Shown in pieces: positions 26,612-33,378 of a stretch of DNA of 35,839 nt. This DNA comes from Candidatus Izemoplasma sp. (GTDB lineage Bacteria > Bacillota_I > Bacilli_A > Izemoplasmatales > Izemoplasmataceae). The DNA lies in the NCBI GenBank assembly GCA_036172455.1, contig JAXKVY010000007.1, positions 1 through 35,839 of the forward strand, written 5' to 3'. Every line of letters begins with the position of its first letter. The first letter of the stretch is position 1. Under the pieces are notes generated by a model. It made no database searches. It was not told the DNA's origin and saw only the letters and a list, made by a program, of their open reading frames with translations. A program made the position numbers and the translations under genes.

Positions 26612-27532
26612 TTATGACTCCTTTTTATGTTTGCGGAATGGTCTAGCGATAATGTTAGCAATACTTTTAGGGAAGAAACTTAAAGAGTCTCCAATGATCA
26701 CAGGCATTAAAGTTAAGGTATCTTTATACGCTTGTTTACGAATTTCTTTACGGTTAAGTAATTGATTGTCATTATACAAGTATTTTTCTGTAATAATTCC
26801 AACACGACACGTTAACATCGCGTTAGTGACACCACCAAGAACACTACTGGATATTGTTTTTAAAAATGGGACATCGGTAATCGTTTCTGTAAACTTTGTT
26901 GGTAAGACTTCTGATAAGTCCATTTCTTCAATACCTTCGGCAATCAGTGATGCGACCATTACACGAACAATTAATTTGATTAAATATGCGTAACTTGGTC
27001 TAAAACCAGATACTTCAACCACTTCACGAATGAGTTTAATATTAATTATCAGTGTACTAAGCATATCTAGGTTCCCGTTTTGAGACAAGGCTGTAGAAAT
27101 AAAGACATGCTTGGCATTGTCGACAATCGTTTCACGCGTTTTTGTGCGGATACTCCCTTTAAAGGCTTCTTGTAAGGCTAAGTGTAGTTTCTCATAATTA
27201 TTTAAAGATAACTGAATCGCTCGTTTTTCTTTATCACTGAGCGTATCTCCTTTTAATAATACCTTCGCCGCATTACGATAAATAATATGTTTTTGTCTGG
27301 TATCAGTAAGCATCGCATCCACCGTAAATGTGGGTGATAATAAAATAACCCGAATCGGATTTAAGATCAAAACATAAAACAAAATGGCGCTCAAACCATA
27401 AAATGCATACGCTAAATACACATGCACATTACCTAAGCGTACACCTACTTCTATAATATTACTAACTAAAATAAACACAAATACCATTAAGACACCGAGT
27501 CCAATCAGTGTCCACCATCGTTTTCGACCCAT
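26612..27532 (-). CDS. DUF697-like membrane protein
   Basis: 306-aa protein. Two N-terminal transmembrane helices (about residues 9-30 and 40-62), a helical cytoplasmic-looking middle with KRAIQLSLNNYEKL, and a C-terminal region with further hydrophobic stretches and small residues (SSSVLGGVTNAMLTCRVG). The layout and the C-terminal segment recall YcjF/DUF697 proteins, often near GTPases in other bacteria, but this is a tentative match. Promoter: extended -10 TGG-TAAAAT at 27553-27558. Confidence 0.55.
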   Translation of the reverse strand: MGRKRWWTLIGLGVLMVFVFILVSNIIEVGVRLGNVHVYLAYAFYGLSAILFYVLILNPIRVILLSPTFTVDAMLTDTRQKHIIYRNAAKVLLKGDTLSDKEKRAIQLSLNNYEKLHLALQEAFKGSIRTKTRETIVDNAKHVFISTALSQNGNLDMLSTLIINIKLIREVVEVSGFRPSYAYLIKLIVRVMVASLIAEGIEEMDLSEVLPTKFTETITDVPFLKTISSSVLGGVTNAMLTCRVGIITEKYLYNDNQLLNRKEIRKQAYKDTLTLMPVIIGDSLSFFPKSIANIIARPFRKHKKES

Positions 27533-27552
27533 ATGCGCACCACCTTTTCTTT

Positions 27553-27558
27553 ATTTTA
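27553..27558 (-). promoter_or_regulatory. Extended -10 element before the DUF697-like gene
   Basis: TGG-TAAAAT on the minus strand, 20 bp before the ATG; no convincing -35. Confidence 0.4.
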
Positions 27559-27588
27559 CCATAGACAAATTGAAACTACTAGTTAAAC

Positions 27589-27609
27589 AAGAAGCACATT
27601 GTGCTTCTT
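27589..27609 (-). terminator. Terminator of the DUF402 gene
   Basis: 10-bp arms AAGAAGCACA/TGTGCTTCTT (27589-27598 with 27600-27609) overlapping the stop codon; the T-tract is short, so efficiency may be moderate. Confidence 0.65.
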
Positions 27610-28144
27610 ATTCAGGTTTGTAATAGGTTGTTTGATATAAGGTATAATAATCCATAACTTTTTTATGATTAAACGGGCCTTCACCATTTTCAATCATTGA
27701 TTTTAGAATACTCAACTCTTTTTCTAAAATCTTTTTAAGCTTTGGTGGATAATCCATCTTGTTTTTATGTTTATTATACTCATTGCGATCTAGCGTTTTA
27801 TAACTAAAATCTTCAATCACCTTAATATCAAGATCATAATCAATATATTTTAACGCTTCTTTATCATAGACAAACGGGGACGCGATATTACAATAGTAAT
27901 GAATGCCTGTTTGTTTAATAATACCAATGATATTAAACCAATGATCATGGAAAAACCAGGTAACAGAGGGTTCTCTTGTATGCCAAAAACGGCCGTTTGA
28001 CTCAATGACTTTTGTCCGTCTATTGGCGACAACAACGCCATTTTCAATGACATCGATCACGGTTGCTTTTTCCCATATACGGTGAAGTTCTTCATCGTGT
28101 TTATAACTTTGTATTTGGATATCTTCTCCGGTTTTTAATTTCAT
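27608..28144 (-). CDS. DUF402 nucleoside tri/diphosphate phosphatase (Ntdp type)
   Basis: 178-aa protein matching Firmicutes DUF402 phosphatases (S. aureus and B. subtilis YgaC relatives). Visible family features: GEDIQIQSYKHDEELHRIWEKA at the N-terminus, WHTREPSVTWFFHDHWFNI, the IASP segment with YIDYDLDIKV, which holds the metal-binding acidic residues, and a helical C-terminus. It hydrolyses nucleoside tri- and diphosphates in characterised members. The ATG at 28144 follows AGAGGTG by 6 nt; an in-frame GTG upstream overlaps that site. Own promoter at 28163-28190. Confidence 0.88.
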   Translation of the reverse strand: MKLKTGEDIQIQSYKHDEELHRIWEKATVIDVIENGVVVANRRTKVIESNGRFWHTREPSVTWFFHDHWFNIIGIIKQTGIHYYCNIASPFVYDKEALKYIDYDLDIKVIEDFSYKTLDRNEYNKHKNKMDYPPKLKKILEKELSILKSMIENGEGPFNHKKVMDYYTLYQTTYYKPE

Positions 28145-28162
28145 CTTAAGCACCTCTTAACT

Positions 28163-28190
28163 ATTATAACAATTATACTGAAAAAGACAA
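28163..28190 (-). promoter_or_regulatory. Promoter of the DUF402 gene
   Basis: -35 TTGTCT (28185-28190), 16-bp spacer, extended -10 TGT-TATAAT (28163-28168), minus strand. Confidence 0.65.
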
Positions 28191-28192
28191 AA

Positions 28193-28711
28193 TTATTTTA
28201 GTAACCAATCTTTTCCTTTTAAGCTCTCTGGTTCAAACCGAAATAAGTCATTATAATCTTGTTGGCGTAAGATTTCATACGCTAAGACAGCAACGGTATT
28301 GCTTAAATTTAAACTTCTGACTTTGTCTGTCATTGGAATGCGTAAGCAACGCTCTAAATGTGGCCGTAAAATTGACTTTGGCATACCTGATGATTCACTA
28401 CCAAAAATCACATAGATGTCTTTGTCTTGTTCACTAAAATCCATTTGATTGGGTGCTTTTTGTCCATAACGGGTGACAAAGTAAAAGCGTCCATTATCTT
28501 GGTTCTTCTTGATAAAACTCTCCCAATCTTGATACACGGTATAATCAACATGTTCAACATAGTTTGCGGCACTCCGTCTTACAGCTTTTTTGTCTAAACT
28601 AAACCCGAGTGGTTCAATTAAATGTAGTTTCATATTTGATGCGGCACAAGTACGCATAATGTTCCCAGTATTTTGAGGGATTTCTGGATGATACAATACG
28701 ATATGATTCAT
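28193..28711 (-). CDS. trmL: tRNA (cytidine/uridine-34-2'-O)-methyltransferase
   Basis: SpoU/TrmD-superfamily knotted methyltransferase that modifies the ribose of wobble base 34 in tRNA-Leu isoacceptors. Conserved elements: HPEIPQNTGNIMRTCAA at the N-terminus, IFGSESSGMP, then RIPMTDKVRSLNLSNTVAVL forming the trefoil knot and SAM site. 172 aa is close to the minimal TrmL length. It overlaps queG by 4 nt, linking two wobble-modification genes. Confidence 0.95.
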   Translation of the reverse strand: MNHIVLYHPEIPQNTGNIMRTCAASNMKLHLIEPLGFSLDKKAVRRSAANYVEHVDYTVYQDWESFIKKNQDNGRFYFVTRYGQKAPNQMDFSEQDKDIYVIFGSESSGMPKSILRPHLERCLRIPMTDKVRSLNLSNTVAVLAYEILRQQDYNDLFRFEPESLKGKDWLLK

Positions 28712-29664
28712 TGTTTTTTCTCCTTAAATAATTGTAGTATTGTCTTGGCTGTTTCTTGATACCAAGCACTGTGATATTTGGTCATGCTTTCTTTAATAAA
28801 AGGAATCGCTTTTTTAACATTTTGATTATACAGTAAAGCTAATGCATTACGTCTAATCACCGTTGCCCCACGCCAGCTTGAAGCATTGTTCCCATAGTCT
28901 TTAAGATACGTCTTATTCGATACGGAAAGCAATTCAATCAAATTGACATTCTCAATTCCCGTTGGTTCAAATTCAGGATGACGGTGTATATCAATACCCT
29001 TACTTTTAGGGCACACTTTATAACATATATCGCAGCCATATACCATTGTCTTGAAATGCGGTATTTCAGCGCGTGTTAAAGAACGTTTTTCTTGACTTAT
29101 ATGACTTAAACAAAGCGATTGATTAAAGCCTTCATCAAGTGCCCCTGTTGGACAGGCATCAATACATGCTGTACAACTACCACAGTTATCCACAACATGA
29201 TAAGGATCATCAATATCGACATCTATAAGAATGGTTGCTAAATAGACATAGGGTCCAAAGTCCTTATGAATAAAGGCTTGATTCTTACCTCGAAATCCCT
29301 GATGGGTTAAAGCTGCGGCGAATCGTTCATCAATGGGTGATATATCAACGCTACTATATGACCTTACACCGGATGAGTCTAAAAGCGTATCGATTTGTTT
29401 TAACTTCTCTCTGAATACACTATGATAATCTGTCCCATAACTATAGCGTGATAATAGACCATAGCCTTTTCCTTTAAACTGAACTTCTTGTTTAGGATAG
29501 GCTAATCCTACAACCGCAATAGTTTGATATGGTTTCAATGCTGCATAATCATCAAACTGATCACGCTTGTTTAACGCTTGACGTTTTTCAATGTATTCTT
29601 TCACAGACACATAGCCGACAAAATCGACATAATTTAATATACTATCCGTTATTGGGTTTGTCAT
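28708..29664 (-). CDS. queG: Epoxyqueuosine reductase
   Basis: Final step of queuosine synthesis: cobalamin-dependent reduction of epoxyqueuosine at position 34 of GUN-anticodon tRNAs. Two 4Fe-4S clusters are indicated by Cys161/164/167 with Cys171 (CGSCTACIDACP) and Cys211/214/218 (CDICYKVCP) plus Cys185. The catalytic-pocket region is DISPIDERFAAALTHQGFRGKN. C-terminal helices RRNALALLY and ETAKTIL suggest a shortened HEAT-type tail; at 318 aa it is shorter than the E. coli enzyme. Consensus promoter at 29680-29708. Confidence 0.95.
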   Translation of the reverse strand: MTNPITDSILNYVDFVGYVSVKEYIEKRQALNKRDQFDDYAALKPYQTIAVVGLAYPKQEVQFKGKGYGLLSRYSYGTDYHSVFREKLKQIDTLLDSSGVRSYSSVDISPIDERFAAALTHQGFRGKNQAFIHKDFGPYVYLATILIDVDIDDPYHVVDNCGSCTACIDACPTGALDEGFNQSLCLSHISQEKRSLTRAEIPHFKTMVYGCDICYKVCPKSKGIDIHRHPEFEPTGIENVNLIELLSVSNKTYLKDYGNNASSWRGATVIRRNALALLYNQNVKKAIPFIKESMTKYHSAWYQETAKTILQLFKEKKQ

Positions 29665-29679
29665 ATTCTCACCACATTT

Positions 29680-29708
29680 ACTATACGGTTTTTTTCATGA
29701 AATGTCAA
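29680..29708 (-). promoter_or_regulatory. Promoter of queG-trmL
   Basis: -35 TTGACA (29703-29708), 17-bp spacer, -10 TATAGT (29680-29685), minus strand; divergent from the XRE gene. Confidence 0.85.
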
Positions 29709-29773
29709 AACGATTCACTGTTCTATATTGCTTCATATCAATTATTTTGTGCTTATTTAATGCTTTTTAGCTG

Positions 29774-29797
29774 AAATCTGTTCGGATTTGCTACAAT
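29774..29797 (+). promoter_or_regulatory. -10 and operator candidate of the XRE gene
   Basis: Dyad AAATC-(6)-GATTT (29774-29778 with 29785-29789), flanked by AGC/GCT, lies just upstream of a -10 TACAAT (29792-29797). Placement within the promoter suggests autorepression by the XRE protein. AAGGAGGTGATG serves as ribosome binding site. Confidence 0.5.
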
Positions 29798-29812
29798 TAA
29801 GGAGGTGATGTT

Positions 29813-30094
29813 ATGAATGATTTAGGCGAACGATTAAAGCAAATACGAAATGAAAAAGGATTTCCGCAAAAAACTGTGGCTGATTTTTTAAAACTCAACC
29901 GGACGAATTACTCTAAAATAGAAAATAATCAACAAAAAATGACAACAGATCAATTAGCGTTATTTTGTCAGTTTTTTGATGTCAGTGCAGATTATATTTT
30001 AAACTTACGGATTAAACATAAGAAGGTATTTCGATTAGATGATATCAATCAGATTTTAAAAAATATCAAAAATATTGAAACGATTATAAAATAA
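29813..30094 (+). CDS. Small XRE-family DNA-binding regulator
   Basis: 93-aa cytoplasmic protein with an N-terminal HTH_3 domain: LGERLKQIRNEKGFPQKTVADFL, recognition helix LNRTNYSKIENNQ, then TTDQLALFCQFFDVSADYIL (about residues 4-62), and a short charged, helical C-terminal tail. Typical of Cro/CI-like autoregulated repressors. It stands alone between a divergent promoter and a bidirectional terminator, with no phage genes around it. Its targets are unknown; divergent queG-trmL is possible by position. Confidence 0.9.
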   Translation: MNDLGERLKQIRNEKGFPQKTVADFLKLNRTNYSKIENNQQKMTTDQLALFCQFFDVSADYILNLRIKHKKVFRLDDINQILKNIKNIETIIK

Positions 30095-30118
30095 CTCACA
30101 ACCCGCGTTGTGAGTTAT
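30091..30118. terminator. Bidirectional terminator between XRE gene and nfo
   Basis: 12-bp perfect arms ATAACTCACAAC/GTTGTGAGTTAT (30091-30102 with 30107-30118), 4-nt loop, long T-run on the plus strand and a shorter one on the minus strand. Confidence 0.92.
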
Positions 30119-30122
30119 TTTT

Positions 30123-31034
30123 TTATTGATTCCGGATTGTTGTTTTAATATTAGGATCAAACGTTCCCTTGCGGAACATATCAATTTCATATTTATATGG
30201 CGGATACACTTTTTTCTTACTATCATCTGTTTCTGTGATATATGGCGTTTCTAATATTTTAGGTACGTCTTTCAGTTTGGGATGATGCACAATGTAATAG
30301 AGGGCATCAAAGCCAATTTCACCAGACCCTATATTCTCGTGTCGATCTTTTGCGGCTCCTAAAATATTTTTTGAGTCATTGACATGAATGACACCAATAC
30401 GACTGATTCCAATCTTGTCATCAAATTCTTTGAGTACGCTATCAAAGTCATCTCTTGTTTGATATCCTGCATCATGTGTATGACAGGTATCAAAACAGAT
30501 ACTGATTCGATCTTTTTCATCAATACCATCAATAATGTCTGCTAACTCATCAAAGCTTCTTCCGACTTCAGTTCCTTTACCAGCCATTGTTTCTAAAGCT
30601 ATTTTAACATCTAAATCTTTGGTATTTTCTATTGCTTGGTTTAATCCTTCTTGTATGTATTTAATCCCTACTTCAGGCCCTTGTCCGACATGTGCTCCTG
30701 GATGTAATACAAGATGCTTAGCACCAAGCGCGCCAGTGCGTTTTATCTCTTTCGTTAAAAAATCAACCGCAAAGGCTCTTTTTTCAGGATGTTTGTTGGC
30801 TAAATTCATTATGTATGGGGCATGTACAATAACATCTTCAGGATGCATATTGTGTTCTTTCATTAATGCATGGGCTTCTTCGATCATGAGTTTATCAATC
30901 GGTTTGCGTCGTGTATTTTGAGGTGCCCCGGTATATATCATTAATGCATTTGCACCATAACTTAAGGCTTCTTTTACACTACCCAAAAACATTTCTTTGC
31001 CTTTCATTCCTACATGTGATCCAATTTTAAGCAT
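30123..31034 (-). CDS. nfo: Endonuclease IV (AP endonuclease)
   Basis: Zinc-dependent apurinic/apyrimidinic endonuclease of base-excision repair, TIM-barrel fold. Metal ligands appear in [56 protein letters not shown] and [13 protein letters not shown], and ETPY near the end. 303 aa, slightly longer than E. coli Nfo. Its ATG follows the helicase stop codon directly; the cshB-nfo pair is also found in Bacillus. Confidence 0.97.
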   Translation of the reverse strand: MLKIGSHVGMKGKEMFLGSVKEALSYGANALMIYTGAPQNTRRKPIDKLMIEEAHALMKEHNMHPEDVIVHAPYIMNLANKHPEKRAFAVDFLTKEIKRTGALGAKHLVLHPGAHVGQGPEVGIKYIQEGLNQAIENTKDLDVKIALETMAGKGTEVGRSFDELADIIDGIDEKDRISICFDTCHTHDAGYQTRDDFDSVLKEFDDKIGISRIGVIHVNDSKNILGAAKDRHENIGSGEIGFDALYYIVHHPKLKDVPKILETPYITETDDSKKKVYPPYKYEIDMFRKGTFDPNIKTTIRNQ

Positions 31035-32327
31035 TTATTTTCTCCTTTTCTTACGATGTGCTTTCTTTTTCGCTTCTTGTAATTTTTTATGAAATTTCTT
31101 TTTATACCCTGGTTTCACTTTCTTATTCTTCTTTTTAATATTGTATTTGTTTTTATTTTCACCTTTGGTAACATGTTGACGTTTTGCCCGTTCTTTACGG
31201 TCTCTTCGTTCAACTAATTCACCATTACGGACTTCTTTATAGACGATATTGATACCTTTTTCTTCTAAAAAGTCAATGTATGCATCGTCATCTGTATGGT
31301 ATAAACTGATGGCTTTCCCATCGTAATTAGCGCGGCCTGTACGACCTGTACGGTGAATATAAAATTCCATGTCTTTTGGTAACTCATAATTGATTACATG
31401 ACTGACACCATCAATGTCAATCCCGCGACTAGCAATATCAGAGGCAACAATATATTGAAATTTTGCTTGATTTGCTTGCTGCATGACGCGTTTTCGTTGT
31501 CTTGCAGGAATATCTCCATGAAGTTTTTCAACATTCTTACCTTGGCTGTATAAAAAGTCTGCAATCTCATCAACGGTTTCTTTTGTATTACAAAAGATCA
31601 GTGCAATATAGGGTTTAAATGTACTGATAAATTGTAATAATACATCTTTTGGTTGTTTACTTTTCACCGGAATAAAGATGTGTTCGATATTTAAATTAGA
31701 TAATTGTTTTGGGGCAATGAAGACTTCTTTTGGTTGGTCCATTAGTTTTCTTAAAAAGGGGCGCATTTGTTCAGGAATTGTCGCACTGAAGACACAGAGT
31801 TGTGTGTCTTTTTTTAATGCTTGCGTTAAATCAAAGACATTAGGTAAAAACCCTTGGTCCATAGTCATATCTGCTTCATCGACAATAAATGTCCGCGCAG
31901 TATGAATATTGAGGACCCGTTCTTGTAAAGCTAGGTCATGTAACTTCCCTGGTGTACCAATGACAATCATTGGTTGCTTTTTTTGTAACCGTTCAATCTC
32001 TTTATTCTTATCGCGTCCACCAACATACCGTCTTATATCAATAAAGTCTTTGGCATTATCACCAATGTGTGTCGCGGCTTTATAGATTTGGTTTGCTAAT
32101 TCCCTTGTTGGCGTTGTAATTATAACTTGTACTTCTTCTTTATTTGGATCTATCTTCTCAAAAATAGGAATCAGAAAAGCATGCGTTTTCCCAGTTCCTG
32201 TTTGACTACACCCAATAACATCGTCGTTATTTCTCATTAAAGGAATAATTTGTTTTTGTACGTCAGTAAATTCTTTAAATCCTAAATGCTCAATGGCGTT
32301 TTTAATAAATGGTTTTTGTACGTTCAT
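31035..32327 (-). CDS. cshB: DEAD-box RNA helicase, CshB-like
   Basis: ATP-dependent RNA helicase, 430 aa. Motifs in order: Q-motif FTDVQKQIIPLM, motif I SQTGTGKTHAF, Ia TPTRELA, Ib GTPGKL, II VDEADM (DEAD), III FSATI, then IV FCNT, V DIASRGIDI and VI HRTGRTGR. The C-terminus from about residue 380 is a lysine/arginine-rich tail suited to RNA binding. Assignment to CshB (cold-shock, ribosome assembly, mRNA turnover) rests on the adjacent nfo, as in Bacillus, and overall form. Promoter at 32349-32377. Confidence 0.9.
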   Translation of the reverse strand: MNVQKPFIKNAIEHLGFKEFTDVQKQIIPLMRNNDDVIGCSQTGTGKTHAFLIPIFEKIDPNKEEVQVIITTPTRELANQIYKAATHIGDNAKDFIDIRRYVGGRDKNKEIERLQKKQPMIVIGTPGKLHDLALQERVLNIHTARTFIVDEADMTMDQGFLPNVFDLTQALKKDTQLCVFSATIPEQMRPFLRKLMDQPKEVFIAPKQLSNLNIEHIFIPVKSKQPKDVLLQFISTFKPYIALIFCNTKETVDEIADFLYSQGKNVEKLHGDIPARQRKRVMQQANQAKFQYIVASDIASRGIDIDGVSHVINYELPKDMEFYIHRTGRTGRANYDGKAISLYHTDDDAYIDFLEEKGINIVYKEVRNGELVERRDRKERAKRQHVTKGENKNKYNIKKKNKKVKPGYKKKFHKKLQEAKKKAHRKKRRK

Positions 32328-32348
32328 GTGTGCTCACCTCTCACAAAA

Positions 32349-32377
32349 ATTATACTATAAAGCAAGATGTTTTCCAA
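32349..32377 (-). promoter_or_regulatory. Promoter of cshB-nfo
   Basis: -35 TTGGAA (32372-32377), 17-bp spacer, -10 TATAAT (32349-32354), minus strand. Confidence 0.7.
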
Positions 32378-32394
32378 ATCAAACGAGTATAAGT

Positions 32395-32400
32395 TATAAT
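32395..32400 (+). promoter_or_regulatory. -10 element of ispH
   Basis: TATAAT on the plus strand, 20 bp before the ispH start; weak -35. Divergent from and interleaved with the cshB promoter. Confidence 0.5.
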
Positions 32401-32420
32401 AGAACCAAGGAGTGATTCAT

Positions 32421-33341
32421 ATGGAGATTCAAAAACTCGTTCCTAGAGGCTATTGCCATGGGGTTGTTAATGCTATTAAGATGATTAAGCAACTTGATTT
32501 TAGCGCTAAAAAACAACCTATCTACCTTTTAGGAATGTTAATACATAATAAAAAAGTAAACGACTTTTTTGCGGATCAAGGCATTACGATATTACATAAT
32601 CCCTACCGTACACGATTAGAACTGCTCGATAACATCCAAGAAGGTACTGTGATTTTTACCGCACACGGTGTCAGTGATGAAGTAAAAGATAAAGCGAAAG
32701 ATAAAAATCTTGATATTGTTGATACAACATGTTCAGATGTCACAAAATCCTTCGATATTATTAAAACGTTTATTAATGATGGTTACCACATTTTATATAT
32801 AGGCAAAAAAGATCATCCAGAAAGCGAAGCCGCCTTAGCCATTAGTGATAAAATCACTCTCATTGAATCAGAAGATGATTTAAAAGACTTACCTGATTAT
32901 GAGAAGGTCGCACTCACTAACCAAACAACGATGAGTTTTTATGATGTCTATCGTATTCATCAAGAAGCACTGAAACACTATGAGAATTTATATTTAATCG
33001 ATGAGATTTGTGATGCGACGCGCGCTCGTCAAGACGCTGTAATTCATCAAGATGATGACAATGATTTATGTATCGTTGTTGGGGATCACTTATCAAACAA
33101 TACGAAAAAGTTAGCTGAAGTCTCTATTAAAGAAGCGGGAATCCCCGCAATTGTTATTGAGTCCATCGCAGACTTAACACTTGAGGATTTAAAAGATGTT
33201 AAGAAAGTTAGTATCACTAGTGGTGCCTCAACGCCCACTAAGATAACAAATGAAGTGATTAACTTTTTAAAAATATATGATCCAGATAATCCAAAAACAT
33301 TTAATCCATCGAGTAACATCACTGAAAAAAATGTATTATAA
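32421..33341 (+). CDS. ispH: 4-hydroxy-3-methylbut-2-enyl diphosphate reductase
   Basis: Last enzyme of the MEP pathway, giving IPP and DMAPP. Three cysteines that ligate the 4Fe-4S cluster are present: Cys12 (PRGYCHGV), Cys104 (DTTCSDVTK) and Cys197 (DEICDATRARQ). Substrate-binding residues occur in LLGMLIHNK, TAHGVSD and TSGASTPTKI. ATG at 32421 follows AAGGAG by 8 nt; an in-frame GTG upstream overlaps that site. Single-gene unit ending at a bidirectional terminator. Its presence implies isoprenoids are made by the MEP and not the mevalonate route. Confidence 0.96.
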   Translation: MEIQKLVPRGYCHGVVNAIKMIKQLDFSAKKQPIYLLGMLIHNKKVNDFFADQGITILHNPYRTRLELLDNIQEGTVIFTAHGVSDEVKDKAKDKNLDIVDTTCSDVTKSFDIIKTFINDGYHILYIGKKDHPESEAALAISDKITLIESEDDLKDLPDYEKVALTNQTTMSFYDVYRIHQEALKHYENLYLIDEICDATRARQDAVIHQDDDNDLCIVVGDHLSNNTKKLAEVSIKEAGIPAIVIESIADLTLEDLKDVKKVSITSGASTPTKITNEVINFLKIYDPDNPKTFNPSSNITEKNVL

Positions 33342-33344
33342 TAA

Positions 33345-33370
33345 AAAAGAACTCCAAGTGGAGTTCTTTT
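33345..33370. terminator. Bidirectional terminator between ispH and the repeat-protein gene
   Basis: 11-bp arms AAAAGAACTCC/GGAGTTCTTTT (33345-33355 with 33360-33370), 4-nt loop, T-runs on both strands. Confidence 0.92.
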
Positions 33371-33378
33371 AGTTTGGT

